Source of the DNA: Micromonospora halophytica
Lineage (GTDB): Bacteria; Actinomycetota; Actinomycetes; Mycobacteriales; Micromonosporaceae
NCBI RefSeq assembly: GCF_900090245.1
Contig: NZ_FMDN01000004.1
Span: forward strand, 1 to 64,000
Direction: 5' to 3'
DNA length: 64,000 nt
Shown one piece after another: positions 57,454 through 64,000 of the stretch. The position numbers were made by a program, and so were the translations under genes. Numbering within the stretch: position 1 is the stretch's first letter; each line of letters starts with the position of its first letter. The notes under the pieces are model-generated. The model saw nothing but the letters and a program-made list of their open reading frames with translations, was not told the origin of the DNA and ran no database searches.

Positions 57454-58809
57454 TCAGGCGATGCCGGCGGACGAGGCGGGCGAACCGTCCCCGGACGGGT
57501 CGTCATCCTCCGGGCGGGGCGCCCGGCGCAGCAGGCCGGGCCCGGCCGAGGCCGGTGGCCCGACGGGCTCGACGGTCACCGCCGGCACGGGGATCTCCAC
57601 CGGGTCCCCCGCCGCCGAGCCACCCGGCACCGGGTCGATCGGGTCGCTCGTCAGCTGGCCGACCAGCGCCGCCGCGCCGCCCGCCACCAGGCCCGTCGGC
57701 CCGGCCGGCAGGCTTGTTCCCGGGCCGGTGGGCCCGGCCGGCTCGCCGGTACGCGCCCCGGTGGCCGGGCGCGGCTCCCCCGTCGGCTCGGCGCTGTCGG
57801 TCGGGGCGACGACCGCGGCGAGGTTCGGCGACCCCGTACGGCGCAACCGCTGCGGCGGCGGGGACGGCGGCAGCAGCCGGGGCGGCACCGCCTCCGGCGC
57901 GGACACCGGGGCCAGCCCGGCGACCACCGTGTTGACGATCTCGGCGGCGTACGAGCCGTCCGGGTCGTAGTCGGGGTCGAAGACGGTCAGCTCGACGCCG
58001 AGGCAGTGCGGGGTGTCGACCAGGCCGGCGAGGAGGATTTCCAGTTCGGCGAAGGCGATCCCGCCCGGGTCCGGCGCGTCCACCGCCGGCATGACCGCCG
58101 GGTCGAGCACGTCCACGTCGATGTGCACCCAGTAACCGGCGCAGTCGGCCAACTGCTCGTGCGCCCACTGGGCGGTCCGCGCGGCCCCCTCGGCGCGCAG
58201 CGCCGGCACCGGGCGGGTGGTGATCCCGGCGGCCTGCAGGTCGAGGCGGTACTCGTCCTGGGCCCGGATGCCGAGCACCACCACGTCGATGTCGCGGAAG
58301 TAGGGACGCCGTCCCTCGATGGCGGCCAGGTCGGCCTGCCCGCGCCCGGTGACCAGGGCCAGGTCCTCCCCCGCCGCCGCCCCCACGTACGAGGCGTTGC
58401 CGGGGTGCCGGAAGTCGGAGTGGCCGTCGACGAAGACCAGCCCGATCCGCCCGCCGACCGCCTCGCCGAGCCGGTGCATGGCCAGCGCCGAGCCGAGCAG
58501 CACCGAGCAGTCGCCCCCGAGCACCAGCGGGAACTCACCCCGGTCGATGATCGCGCCGATCCGGTCGGCGAGCGCCACCGAGTACCCGGAGATCTCCCGG
58601 GCGTGGCAGACCCCGTCGCCGGGACGCCAGTCGCCCGGGTCGTACCGGGGCGGGGTGAGGCAGCCGGCGTCGCGGGCCCGCAGCCGGGCGAGCAGCCCGT
58701 GGTCGCGCAGCGCGCCGGGCGCCTTGGCACAGCCGGGGACGGAGGTGGACGTGGGCGGGCGCAGTCCGAGGTTCGTCGGCGCGTCGAGGACGGCGATCCG
58801 GCGCATCAT
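57454..58809 (-). CDS. Arginase/agmatinase family protein with long Pro/Gly-rich tail
   Basis: 451 residues; family members are usually ~300. Residues 1-300 form the ureohydrolase fold: VLGGDCSVLLGSAL (98-110), VFVDGHSDFRHP (126-135, metal ligands Asp128, His130 and Asp132), HIDVDVLDPAVMPAVDAPDPGG (229-250, Asp231 and Asp233) and GVELTVFDPDYD. The first metal ligand, normally His in GGDHS, is Cys101, a variant I have seen in actinobacterial arginase-like proteins. Residues 301-451 are Pro/Ala/Gly/Thr-rich and probably disordered. Arginase activity is therefore unproven. A second ATG follows immediately at 58806. A thioredoxin-TPR gene lies upstream. Confidence 0.8.
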   Translation of the reverse strand: MMRRIAVLDAPTNLGLRPPTSTSVPGCAKAPGALRDHGLLARLRARDAGCLTPPRYDPGDWRPGDGVCHAREISGYSVALADRIGAIIDRGEFPLVLGGDCSVLLGSALAMHRLGEAVGGRIGLVFVDGHSDFRHPGNASYVGAAAGEDLALVTGRGQADLAAIEGRRPYFRDIDVVVLGIRAQDEYRLDLQAAGITTRPVPALRAEGAARTAQWAHEQLADCAGYWVHIDVDVLDPAVMPAVDAPDPGGIAFAELEILLAGLVDTPHCLGVELTVFDPDYDPDGSYAAEIVNTVVAGLAPVSAPEAVPPRLLPPSPPPQRLRRTGSPNLAAVVAPTDSAEPTGEPRPATGARTGEPAGPTGPGTSLPAGPTGLVAGGAAALVGQLTSDPIDPVPGGSAAGDPVEIPVPAVTVEPVGPPASAGPGLLRRAPRPEDDDPSGDGSPASSAGIA

Positions 58810-58832
58810 GGGCTCCCGTCCTCGATGGTCGG

Positions 58833-58858
58833 GCGGGCCGGCCGGTTCGCCGGCCCGC
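58833..58858 (-). terminator. Hairpin after the thioredoxin-TPR gene
   Basis: GCGGGCCGG (58833-58841) pairs with CCGGCCCGC (58850-58858) around an 8-nt loop, 17 bp beyond the leftward stop at 58876 and upstream of the arginase-family gene. Confidence 0.55.
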
Positions 58859-58875
58859 GCTGGCGTGCTACGAAC

Positions 58876-59793
58876 TCAGAACAGTGCGCTGGCCAGGGCT
58901 CGACGGGCCGAGGCGACGGCGGGGTCGTCCGGGCCGGCGACGGTGAAGAGCGAGACCAGGTGCTGGCGTACCTTCTCCCGGTCCTCGCCGGCGGTCCGCC
59001 GGACCAGGCCGACCAGGCGGGCGTACGCCTGCTCGGCCATGCCGCTGAGCACCTCGATGTCGGCCGCGAGGAGCTGGGCCTCGACGTCGTCGGGGGCCTG
59101 CGCGGCGGCGGTGAGCGCGGCCTGCGGGTCCGCGCCGGCGACCCGGCGGGCCAGCCCGACCTGGGCCAGGCCCGCCTCCGCCGCGGCGTCCGCCGGGGAC
59201 TCGGCCAGGATCTTCCGGTACGCCCGCTCGGCGGCCTCCAGGTCGCCGCTCATCAGGGCGTCGTCGGCCTCGTCGAGGCGGGGGTCCTCCGGCTCGGCGA
59301 CGGTGACGCCACCGGCCTTGAGGACGGCCTGGAGCCACTGGCGGAGCTGGGCCTCCGGCACCACGCCGGAGAAGGCGTCGACGGGCTGACCGCCGACGAC
59401 CGCGTAGACCATCGGAATGCCCTGCACCCGGAACATCTGGGCGATGCGCGGGTTGGCGTCCACGTCGACCTTGGCGAGCACCCAGGCCCCGCCGCCCTCG
59501 ACGGCCAGCCGCTCCAGCACCGGGGAGAGCTGCTTGCAGGGCTCGCACCACTCGGCCCAGAAGTCGACGACCACGGGTGTGCTGAGCGAGCGCTCCAGGA
59601 CCTCGGACTGGAAGGTCGCCTCGGTCACGTCGATCACGGCCGCCGCGCCGGCGGGGCCACCCGGCAGACCGGTGGGCGGACCGGCCTGGGCCGGTGTGGT
59701 GGGACGGGGATTGGCCGGCGGTGTGCTGCGCAGTGCACTGAGGTCGACCGCGCCGCGGGTGAAGATCGACGAAGTCATCCGTGGGTCGCTCAT
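58876..59793 (-). CDS. Thioredoxin fused to tetratricopeptide repeats (CnoX-like)
   Basis: 305 residues. A Pro-rich N-terminus (1-50) precedes a thioredoxin domain with [24 protein letters not shown] (CxxC at 83 and 86) and [29 protein letters not shown]. Residues ~170-305 are helical TPR-like repeats ([49 protein letters not shown]). The architecture matches CnoX/YbbN co-chaperones that protect substrates from oxidative aggregation. Unlike the redox-inert YbbN of E. coli, both active-site cysteines are present (CEPC), so disulfide exchange is possible. Confidence 0.88.
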   Translation of the reverse strand: MSDPRMTSSIFTRGAVDLSALRSTPPANPRPTTPAQAGPPTGLPGGPAGAAAVIDVTEATFQSEVLERSLSTPVVVDFWAEWCEPCKQLSPVLERLAVEGGGAWVLAKVDVDANPRIAQMFRVQGIPMVYAVVGGQPVDAFSGVVPEAQLRQWLQAVLKAGGVTVAEPEDPRLDEADDALMSGDLEAAERAYRKILAESPADAAAEAGLAQVGLARRVAGADPQAALTAAAQAPDDVEAQLLAADIEVLSGMAEQAYARLVGLVRRTAGEDREKVRQHLVSLFTVAGPDDPAVASARRALASALF

Positions 59794-59942
59794 GGTTACC
59801 TAGTCTCGCACGGACCGCGCCGAACTCGGATCAAGCGCGACCGCGACAGTTGCCACTCTCACCGCTGCTCATGAGCCCTCCACCGCCTGCGACCACGGCA
59901 GACCCGGAGCACCCCCACGACCGCGCCACAGGCGTCGGGGAA

Positions 59943-59960
59943 ATGTCGCTGATGCGACAT
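59943..59960 (-). terminator. Hairpin after the acyl-CoA mutase gene
   Basis: ATGTCGC-TGAT-GCGACAT, a perfect 7-bp stem with a 4-nt loop, 40 bp beyond the leftward stop at 60001. Preceded on the minus strand by GGATGTCG; no T run except TTT after it in that direction. Confidence 0.45.
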
Positions 59961-60000
59961 CCACCCGGCCTCGACGGCGCGGTCGCGAGGGCGGCGACGG

Positions 60001-61689
60001 TCAGAAGCGGGCGGGCTCGCGGTACACGCCCCACTCGGCGCGCAGCGCGTCGCAGATCTCGCCGAGGGTGGCCTCGGCCCGGACGGCGTCGAGCATCGCC
60101 GGGATCATGTTCCCGTCGGTACGGCTGACCTCGACCATCCGGGCCACCGCCGCCGCGACGGCCGACTCGTCCCGGGCGGCCTTGCGCTCGGCCAGCACGC
60201 GGCGCTGCTCCAGCTCCACCTCGTGCGAGATGCGCAGGATCTCCAGGTCCTTGGCGACCGTGCCGGTGTGGCAGTTGACCCCGACGATCTTCTTGTCGCC
60301 CTTCTCCAGCGCCTGCTGGTGGACGAAGGCCGACTCGGCGATGTGGCCGGTGAACCAGCCGTCCTCGATGCCGCGCAGGATGCCGGAGGTCATCGGGCCG
60401 ATCTGGTGCGGGCCCTCGCCGCCGAGCTGCCGGATCCGGGCGAAGATCTCCTCCGCCTCGGCCTCGATCTTGTCGGTCAGCGCCTCGACGTACCAGGAGC
60501 CGCCCAGCGGGTCGGCCACGTTGGTCACGCCGGTCTCCTCCATCAGCACCTGCTGGGTACGCAGGGCGATCTCGGCGGACTCGTCGGTGGGCAGGGCGAG
60601 GGTCTCGTCGAGGGCGTTGGTGTGCAGCGAGTTGGTCCCGCCGAGCACCGCGGCCAGCGCCTCGACGGCGGTGCGCACCACGTTGTTGACCGGCTGCTGG
60701 GCGGTCAGCGACACTCCGGCGGTCTGCGTGTGGAACCGCAGCCAGAGCGCCTTCTCGCTGGTGGCGCCGTAGACGTCGCGCAGCCAGCGGGCCCAGATCC
60801 GGCGGGCGGCGCGGAACTTGGCGATCTCCTCGAAGAAGTCCACGTGCGAGTCGAAGAAGAAGCTGAGGCCGGGGGCGAAGACGTTGACGTCCAGCCCGCG
60901 CGACAGCCCCAGCTCGACGTAGCCGAACCCGTCGGCCAGGGTGTACGCCAGTTCCTGCGCGGCCGTCGAGCCGGCCTCGCGGATGTGGTAGCCGGAGACC
61001 GAGAGCGGTTTGTACCGGGGGATCTCCCGGGCGCAGTACTCCATCAGGTCGCCGATCAGGCGCAGGTGCGGCTCGGGGTCGAAGAGCCACTCCTTCTGCG
61101 CGATGTACTCCTTGAAGATGTCGGTCTGCAGGGTGCCGTCCAGGGTGGACACATCGACGCCCTGCCGCTCGGCGGCGACCAGGTACATGCAGAAGACCGG
61201 CACGGCCGGGCCGGAGATGGTCATCGAGGTGGTGACGCCGCCCAGGTCGATGCCGTCGAAGAGCACCTCCATGTCGGCGGCGCTGTCCACCGCGACGCCG
61301 CAGTGCCCGACCTCGCCGAGCGACTGCGGGTCGTCGGAGTCCCGCCCCATCAGGGTGGGCATGTCGAAGGCGACGGAGAGGCCGCCGCCCCCGGCGCCCA
61401 GGATCATCTTGTAGCGTTCGTTGGTCTGCTGGGCGTTGCCGAACCCGGCGAACTGCCGGATCGTCCAGGTCCGTCCGCGGTAGCCGGTCGGGTGCAGGCC
61501 CCGGGTGTACGGGTACTCGCCCGGCCAGCCGATCCGGTCGAAGCCCGGGTACGCCACGCCCTCCGGCGGGCCGTAGACCGGGTCCACGGTCATCCCGGAC
61601 AGGGTGGTGAAGTCCGCGTCCCGCTTGCGCGCGGCGTCGTAGCGGGCCTGCCAGCGTGCCCGTCCGGCGGCGATCTCGTCGGCGTTCAT
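60001..61689 (-). CDS. Acyl-CoA mutase large subunit (methylmalonyl/isobutyryl-CoA mutase family)
   Basis: 562 residues: a TIM-barrel catalytic subunit without the C-terminal cobalamin-binding domain. Motifs include [113 protein letters not shown] and [40 protein letters not shown]. It carries out a B12 radical carbon-skeleton rearrangement and needs a separate small subunit, which is not in the window. By eye, Tyr70 and Arg210 sit where methylmalonyl-CoA mutases have Tyr and Arg, while isobutyryl-CoA mutases have Phe and Gln; this alignment is uncertain. The mutase chaperone gene meaB lies 0.6 kb upstream. Confidence 0.85.
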   Translation of the reverse strand: MNADEIAAGRARWQARYDAARKRDADFTTLSGMTVDPVYGPPEGVAYPGFDRIGWPGEYPYTRGLHPTGYRGRTWTIRQFAGFGNAQQTNERYKMILGAGGGGLSVAFDMPTLMGRDSDDPQSLGEVGHCGVAVDSAADMEVLFDGIDLGGVTTSMTISGPAVPVFCMYLVAAERQGVDVSTLDGTLQTDIFKEYIAQKEWLFDPEPHLRLIGDLMEYCAREIPRYKPLSVSGYHIREAGSTAAQELAYTLADGFGYVELGLSRGLDVNVFAPGLSFFFDSHVDFFEEIAKFRAARRIWARWLRDVYGATSEKALWLRFHTQTAGVSLTAQQPVNNVVRTAVEALAAVLGGTNSLHTNALDETLALPTDESAEIALRTQQVLMEETGVTNVADPLGGSWYVEALTDKIEAEAEEIFARIRQLGGEGPHQIGPMTSGILRGIEDGWFTGHIAESAFVHQQALEKGDKKIVGVNCHTGTVAKDLEILRISHEVELEQRRVLAERKAARDESAVAAAVARMVEVSRTDGNMIPAMLDAVRAEATLGEICDALRAEWGVYREPARF

Positions 61690-61742
61690 CCGCGGAGCTC
61701 CTCCTCGAGTCCTCGACTGCAGACCGAGTGTAGAACGGAGTC

Positions 61743-61758
61743 CTGAACGATCGCTAAG
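61743..61758. promoter_or_regulatory. Imperfect palindrome upstream of the acyl-CoA mutase gene
   Basis: CTGAACGATCGCTAAG has a perfect ACGATCG-type centre and 6 of 8 matching arm positions. It lies 54 bp upstream of the mutase ATG (leftward). Similar short palindromes are bound by TetR-family regulators of acyl-CoA genes. Weak evidence; position only. Confidence 0.3.
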
Positions 61759-61784
61759 GAAGTTTGTACCCGTCGGTAACCTGC

Positions 61785-62189
61785 TCAGGCCGGCGGCACC
61801 TCCATGGCCACGTCGTCCACCCGGATGTTGATCTCGTCGGCCCGCAGCCCGTACGCCTCGACCGCGGCCGTCACCGCCACCCGCACCGCGTCGGTCACCT
61901 GCGGGACCGGATGGCCTGCGGAGATCACCAGCACCAGGTTGACCACCGCCGCGCCGTTGCTGACGTGCGCCGAGCAGCCCCGCCGGGCGTCACCGACCTG
62001 GTCCAGGCCGACCTTGTCGAGCACCGCGTTGAAGAACCGGGCCACGTCGCCGCCGAGCTCGGCCACCCCGGGCACGGACCGCGCGGCGGCCACCGCGATC
62101 TTCTCCACCACCTCGTCGGAGACGTGCGTCGTGCCGCCCGCCACCGCGTCCGGCGTCACCGACAGTTCCTGGGTCGCCTCGTCAGCCAT
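61785..62189 (-). CDS. Asp23/Gls24 family envelope stress protein
   Basis: 134 residues from ATG 62189, preceded by GGGGAGAG. The family pattern is complete: THVSDEVVEKIAVAAARSVPGVAELGG, then AHVSNGAAVVNLVLVISAGHPVPQVTDAVRVAVTAAVEAYGLRADEINIRVDDVAMEV. Asp23-like proteins are small alpha/beta proteins linked to cell-envelope homeostasis in Gram-positive bacteria, usually held at the membrane by a partner such as AmaP. No partner gene is adjacent. It lies between meaB and the mutase gene in the same direction, but with gaps of about 85-95 bp. Confidence 0.85.
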   Translation of the reverse strand: MADEATQELSVTPDAVAGGTTHVSDEVVEKIAVAAARSVPGVAELGGDVARFFNAVLDKVGLDQVGDARRGCSAHVSNGAAVVNLVLVISAGHPVPQVTDAVRVAVTAAVEAYGLRADEINIRVDDVAMEVPPA

Positions 62190-62273
62190 GCTCTCCCCAC
62201 AACGTCGCACCGCCCCACGTCAGCCGTGGGGCGGTGCGAGCGTACAAGGTGGAGCCGATCCGCAGTGGACCGC

Positions 62274-63278
62274 TCAGGTGCCGAGCTGGGACAGCAGCTC
62301 GTCCGCCGCCGCGTACGGGTCGATCGCGCCCTCGGCCACCTTGGCGGCCAGAGTCGGCAGCTCCGTACCGTCGCGCAGCGAGCCGATCCGGTCGCGCAGC
62401 ACGCCGAGCGCGATCGCCTCGATCTCGGCGGCGGCCCGCGCCTCCCGGCGTCGGCGCAGTTCGCCGTGCTGCTCCAGCCAGCCGCGGTGCTTGTCGATCG
62501 CGGCCGCGATGTCGTCGATGCCCTCGCCCCGCGCGGCGATCGAGCGGACCACCTGCGGCCGCCACTCGCCCGGCCCCCGCTCGCCGAGAGCGATCATGCC
62601 CTGGATGTCGCGGACGGTGGCGTCCGCGCCGTCCCGGTCGGCCTTGTTGACCACGAAGACGTCGGCGATCTCCAGGATGCCGGCCTTGACCGCCTGGATC
62701 GCGTCGCCCATGCCCGGGGCGAGCAGCACCAGCGTGGTGTCCGCCAGGGAGGCCACCTCGACCTCGGCCTGCCCGACGCCGACGGTCTCCACCAGCACCA
62801 CGTCGCAGCCGGCGCCCTCCAGGACCCGTACCGCCTGAGGCGTGGCCGCGGAGAGGCCGCCCAGGTGGCCCCGGCTGGACATCGATCGGATGTAGACGCC
62901 CGGGTCGGTGGCGTGGTCCTGCATCCGGACCCGGTCGCCGAGGATCGCCCCGCCGGTGAACGGGCTGGACGGGTCGATGGCCAGCACGCCCACCCGGTGC
63001 CCGCGCGCCCGCAGCGCCCGGACCAACTCGTTGGTGGTGGTCGACTTGCCCACCCCGGGAGAGCCGGTCAGCCCCACCACCTGCGCCTGACCGGCGTACG
63101 GCGCGAGCGCCGCCGCGACCTGCGGCAGCACCTCGTCACCGGACTCGACCAGGGTGATCAGGCGGGCCACCGCGCGGGGGTCGCCCGCGCGGGCCCGCTG
63201 CACCAGCATGGGCACGTCCCGGCTGCGGCGCACCGGGCCGGTGGCCGTCGCCGGGACGTTCTCGATCGTTTCGCTCAC
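62274..63278 (-). CDS. meaB: Methylmalonyl-CoA mutase-associated GTPase MeaB
   Basis: 334 residues from GTG 63278, overlapping the thiolase stop by 4 bp (GTGA). G3E family GTPase with P-loop [22 protein letters not shown] (68-89), [62 protein letters not shown], and the NKAD guanine motif in [16 protein letters not shown]. MeaB loads and protects adenosylcobalamin in mutases. Its presence 0.6 kb from the mutase gene supports the mutase assignment. Co-transcribed with the thiolase gene. Confidence 0.94.
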   Translation of the reverse strand: MSETIENVPATATGPVRRSRDVPMLVQRARAGDPRAVARLITLVESGDEVLPQVAAALAPYAGQAQVVGLTGSPGVGKSTTTNELVRALRARGHRVGVLAIDPSSPFTGGAILGDRVRMQDHATDPGVYIRSMSSRGHLGGLSAATPQAVRVLEGAGCDVVLVETVGVGQAEVEVASLADTTLVLLAPGMGDAIQAVKAGILEIADVFVVNKADRDGADATVRDIQGMIALGERGPGEWRPQVVRSIAARGEGIDDIAAAIDKHRGWLEQHGELRRRREARAAAEIEAIALGVLRDRIGSLRDGTELPTLAAKVAEGAIDPYAAADELLSQLGT

Positions 63279-64000
63279 TGGTTGGTCTCGGTGCCGTTCG
63301 GGACGTGGATGATCAGCGCGTCGCCCTGGCCACCGCCGCCGCACAGCGCCGCCGCACCGGTGCCGCCGCCCCGGCGCTTGAGCTCCAGCGCGAGGGTGAG
63401 CACCAGCCGCGCGCCGGACATGCCGATCGGGTGGCCCAGCGCGATCGCGCCGCCGTTGACGTTGACCTTGTCCGGGCTGATGCCCAGGTCGCGGGTGGAC
63501 TGGATGCCGACCGCCGCGAACGCCTCGTTGATCTCGACGAGGTCGATGTCCTCGATGCTCAGCCCACCCTTCTTCAGGGCGTGGTTGATCGCATTCGACG
63601 GCTGCGAGTGCAGGGAGTTGTCCGGGCCGGCCACGTTGCCGTGCGCGCCGATCTCGGCCAGCCAGGTCAGCCCCAGCTCCTTGGCCTTGGCCTTGCTCAT
63701 GACGACCACCGCGGCGGCGCCGTCGGAGATCGGCGAGGAGCTGCCGGCGGTGATGGTGCCGTCCTTGGCGAACGCCGGGCGCAGCCGGCCCAGCGACTCG
63801 GCGGTGGTGTCCGGCCGGATCCCCTCGTCCTCGCTGATCACCAGCGGGTCGCCCTTGCGCTGGGGGATGACCACCGGGGTGATCTCGTCGGCGAAGTGGC
63901 CGTTCTTCTGTGCGGCGGCGGCCCGCTGGTGGCTGGCCGCGGAGAAGGCGTCCTGCTCCTCGCGGGTGATGCCGTGCTTCGCGCCGTGCCGCTCGGTGGA
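63275..64000 (-). CDS. Acetyl-CoA acetyltransferase (thiolase), C-terminal part, cut by window end
   Basis: The frame runs leftward from the window end, so the first part of the gene, with the N-terminal nucleophilic Cys, is not seen. About 241 residues are present: [54 protein letters not shown], the catalytic His/Asn region [17 protein letters not shown], and [49 protein letters not shown] with the second active-site Cys in LCGGGGQG. It condenses two acetyl-CoA or cleaves acetoacetyl-CoA. It leads an operon with meaB. Confidence 0.92.
   Translation of the reverse strand, partial: STERHGAKHGITREEQDAFSAASHQRAAAAQKNGHFADEITPVVIPQRKGDPLVISEDEGIRPDTTAESLGRLRPAFAKDGTITAGSSSPISDGAAAVVVMSKAKAKELGLTWLAEIGAHGNVAGPDNSLHSQPSNAINHALKKGGLSIEDIDLVEINEAFAAVGIQSTRDLGISPDKVNVNGGAIALGHPIGMSGARLVLTLALELKRRGGGTGAAALCGGGGQGDALIIHVPNGTETNQ

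Noticed and set aside
57400..59874. An 824-codon plus-strand frame opposite the arginase-family and thioredoxin genes
   Set aside because: Spans two leftward genes with recognisable active sites; no protein features of its own.

Overview
The window is a 64 kb stretch of very GC-rich chromosomal DNA from a filamentous actinobacterium. The gene content best fits Micromonosporaceae, probably Micromonospora or a close relative. This is an inference from strong GC3 bias, frequent GTG/TTG starts, GTGA/ATGA start-stop overlaps, a Cvn conservon, a large NAD-type glutamate dehydrogenase, a CBM2-GH6 cellulase, and many U-less hairpin terminators. No rRNA, tRNA, CRISPR array, prophage or replication origin was seen. 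The only mobile DNA is the tail of an IS5-family transposase at the left edge.

Layout. 1-8 kb: IS remnant, a Tat-exported PhoX-like protein, a type I DAHP synthase behind a leader peptide (SYRWF) and an intrinsic attenuator, small hypothetical and membrane proteins, and a NlpC/P60 hydrolase. 8-13 kb: a group 2 sigma factor, the murQ/RpiR pair with an operator-like inverted repeat, an SDR and a thymidylate kinase-like P-loop protein. 13-16.3 kb: nucleotidyltransferase, BON and metallophosphoesterase genes in tight array, a GPGG small membrane protein, TspO and an M23 peptidase. 16.5-22.9 kb: an alpha-glucoside type ABC importer (binding protein, two permeases), LacI regulator and GH13 alpha-glucosidase, preceded by a perfect LacI-type palindrome. 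23-30 kb: an MFS transporter, an AAA ATPase and xylAB divergent from a ROK regulator.

29.8-33.4 kb holds two SpoIIE/PP2C-type phosphatases around a MarR regulator. 33.4-38 kb has a polyprenyl glycosylphosphotransferase, an exported binding-protein/VWA hybrid and a lactonase. 38-41.8 kb is a cvnA-B-C-D conservon. 42-46 kb has catalase and three small proteins, two of which appear to share a C-terminal domain. 46-50 kb has the GH6 cellulase with a CebR-like box, and a repeat-containing surface protein overlapping a class F-like sortase. 50-57 kb: NAD-glutamate dehydrogenase and a lipoprotein penicillin-binding protein. 57-64 kb: an arginase-family protein with a long tail, thioredoxin-TPR, acyl-CoA mutase large subunit, Asp23, MeaB and a thiolase truncated by the window end.

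Functionally the centre of the window is a carbohydrate-use region (alpha-glucosides, xylose, cellulose), each set with its own local operator. It is interleaved with cell-wall recycling and cell-surface functions (murQ, NlpC, M23, PBP, sortase) and signalling (sigma factor, PP2C phosphatases, conservon). The right end is acyl-CoA metabolism. The most interesting signals are the aromatic amino-acid attenuator of the DAHP synthase, an apparent CTG start in the alpha-glucosidase, the sortase with no arginine after its cysteine beside a substrate-like protein without LPXTG, and several uncharacterised gene arrays.
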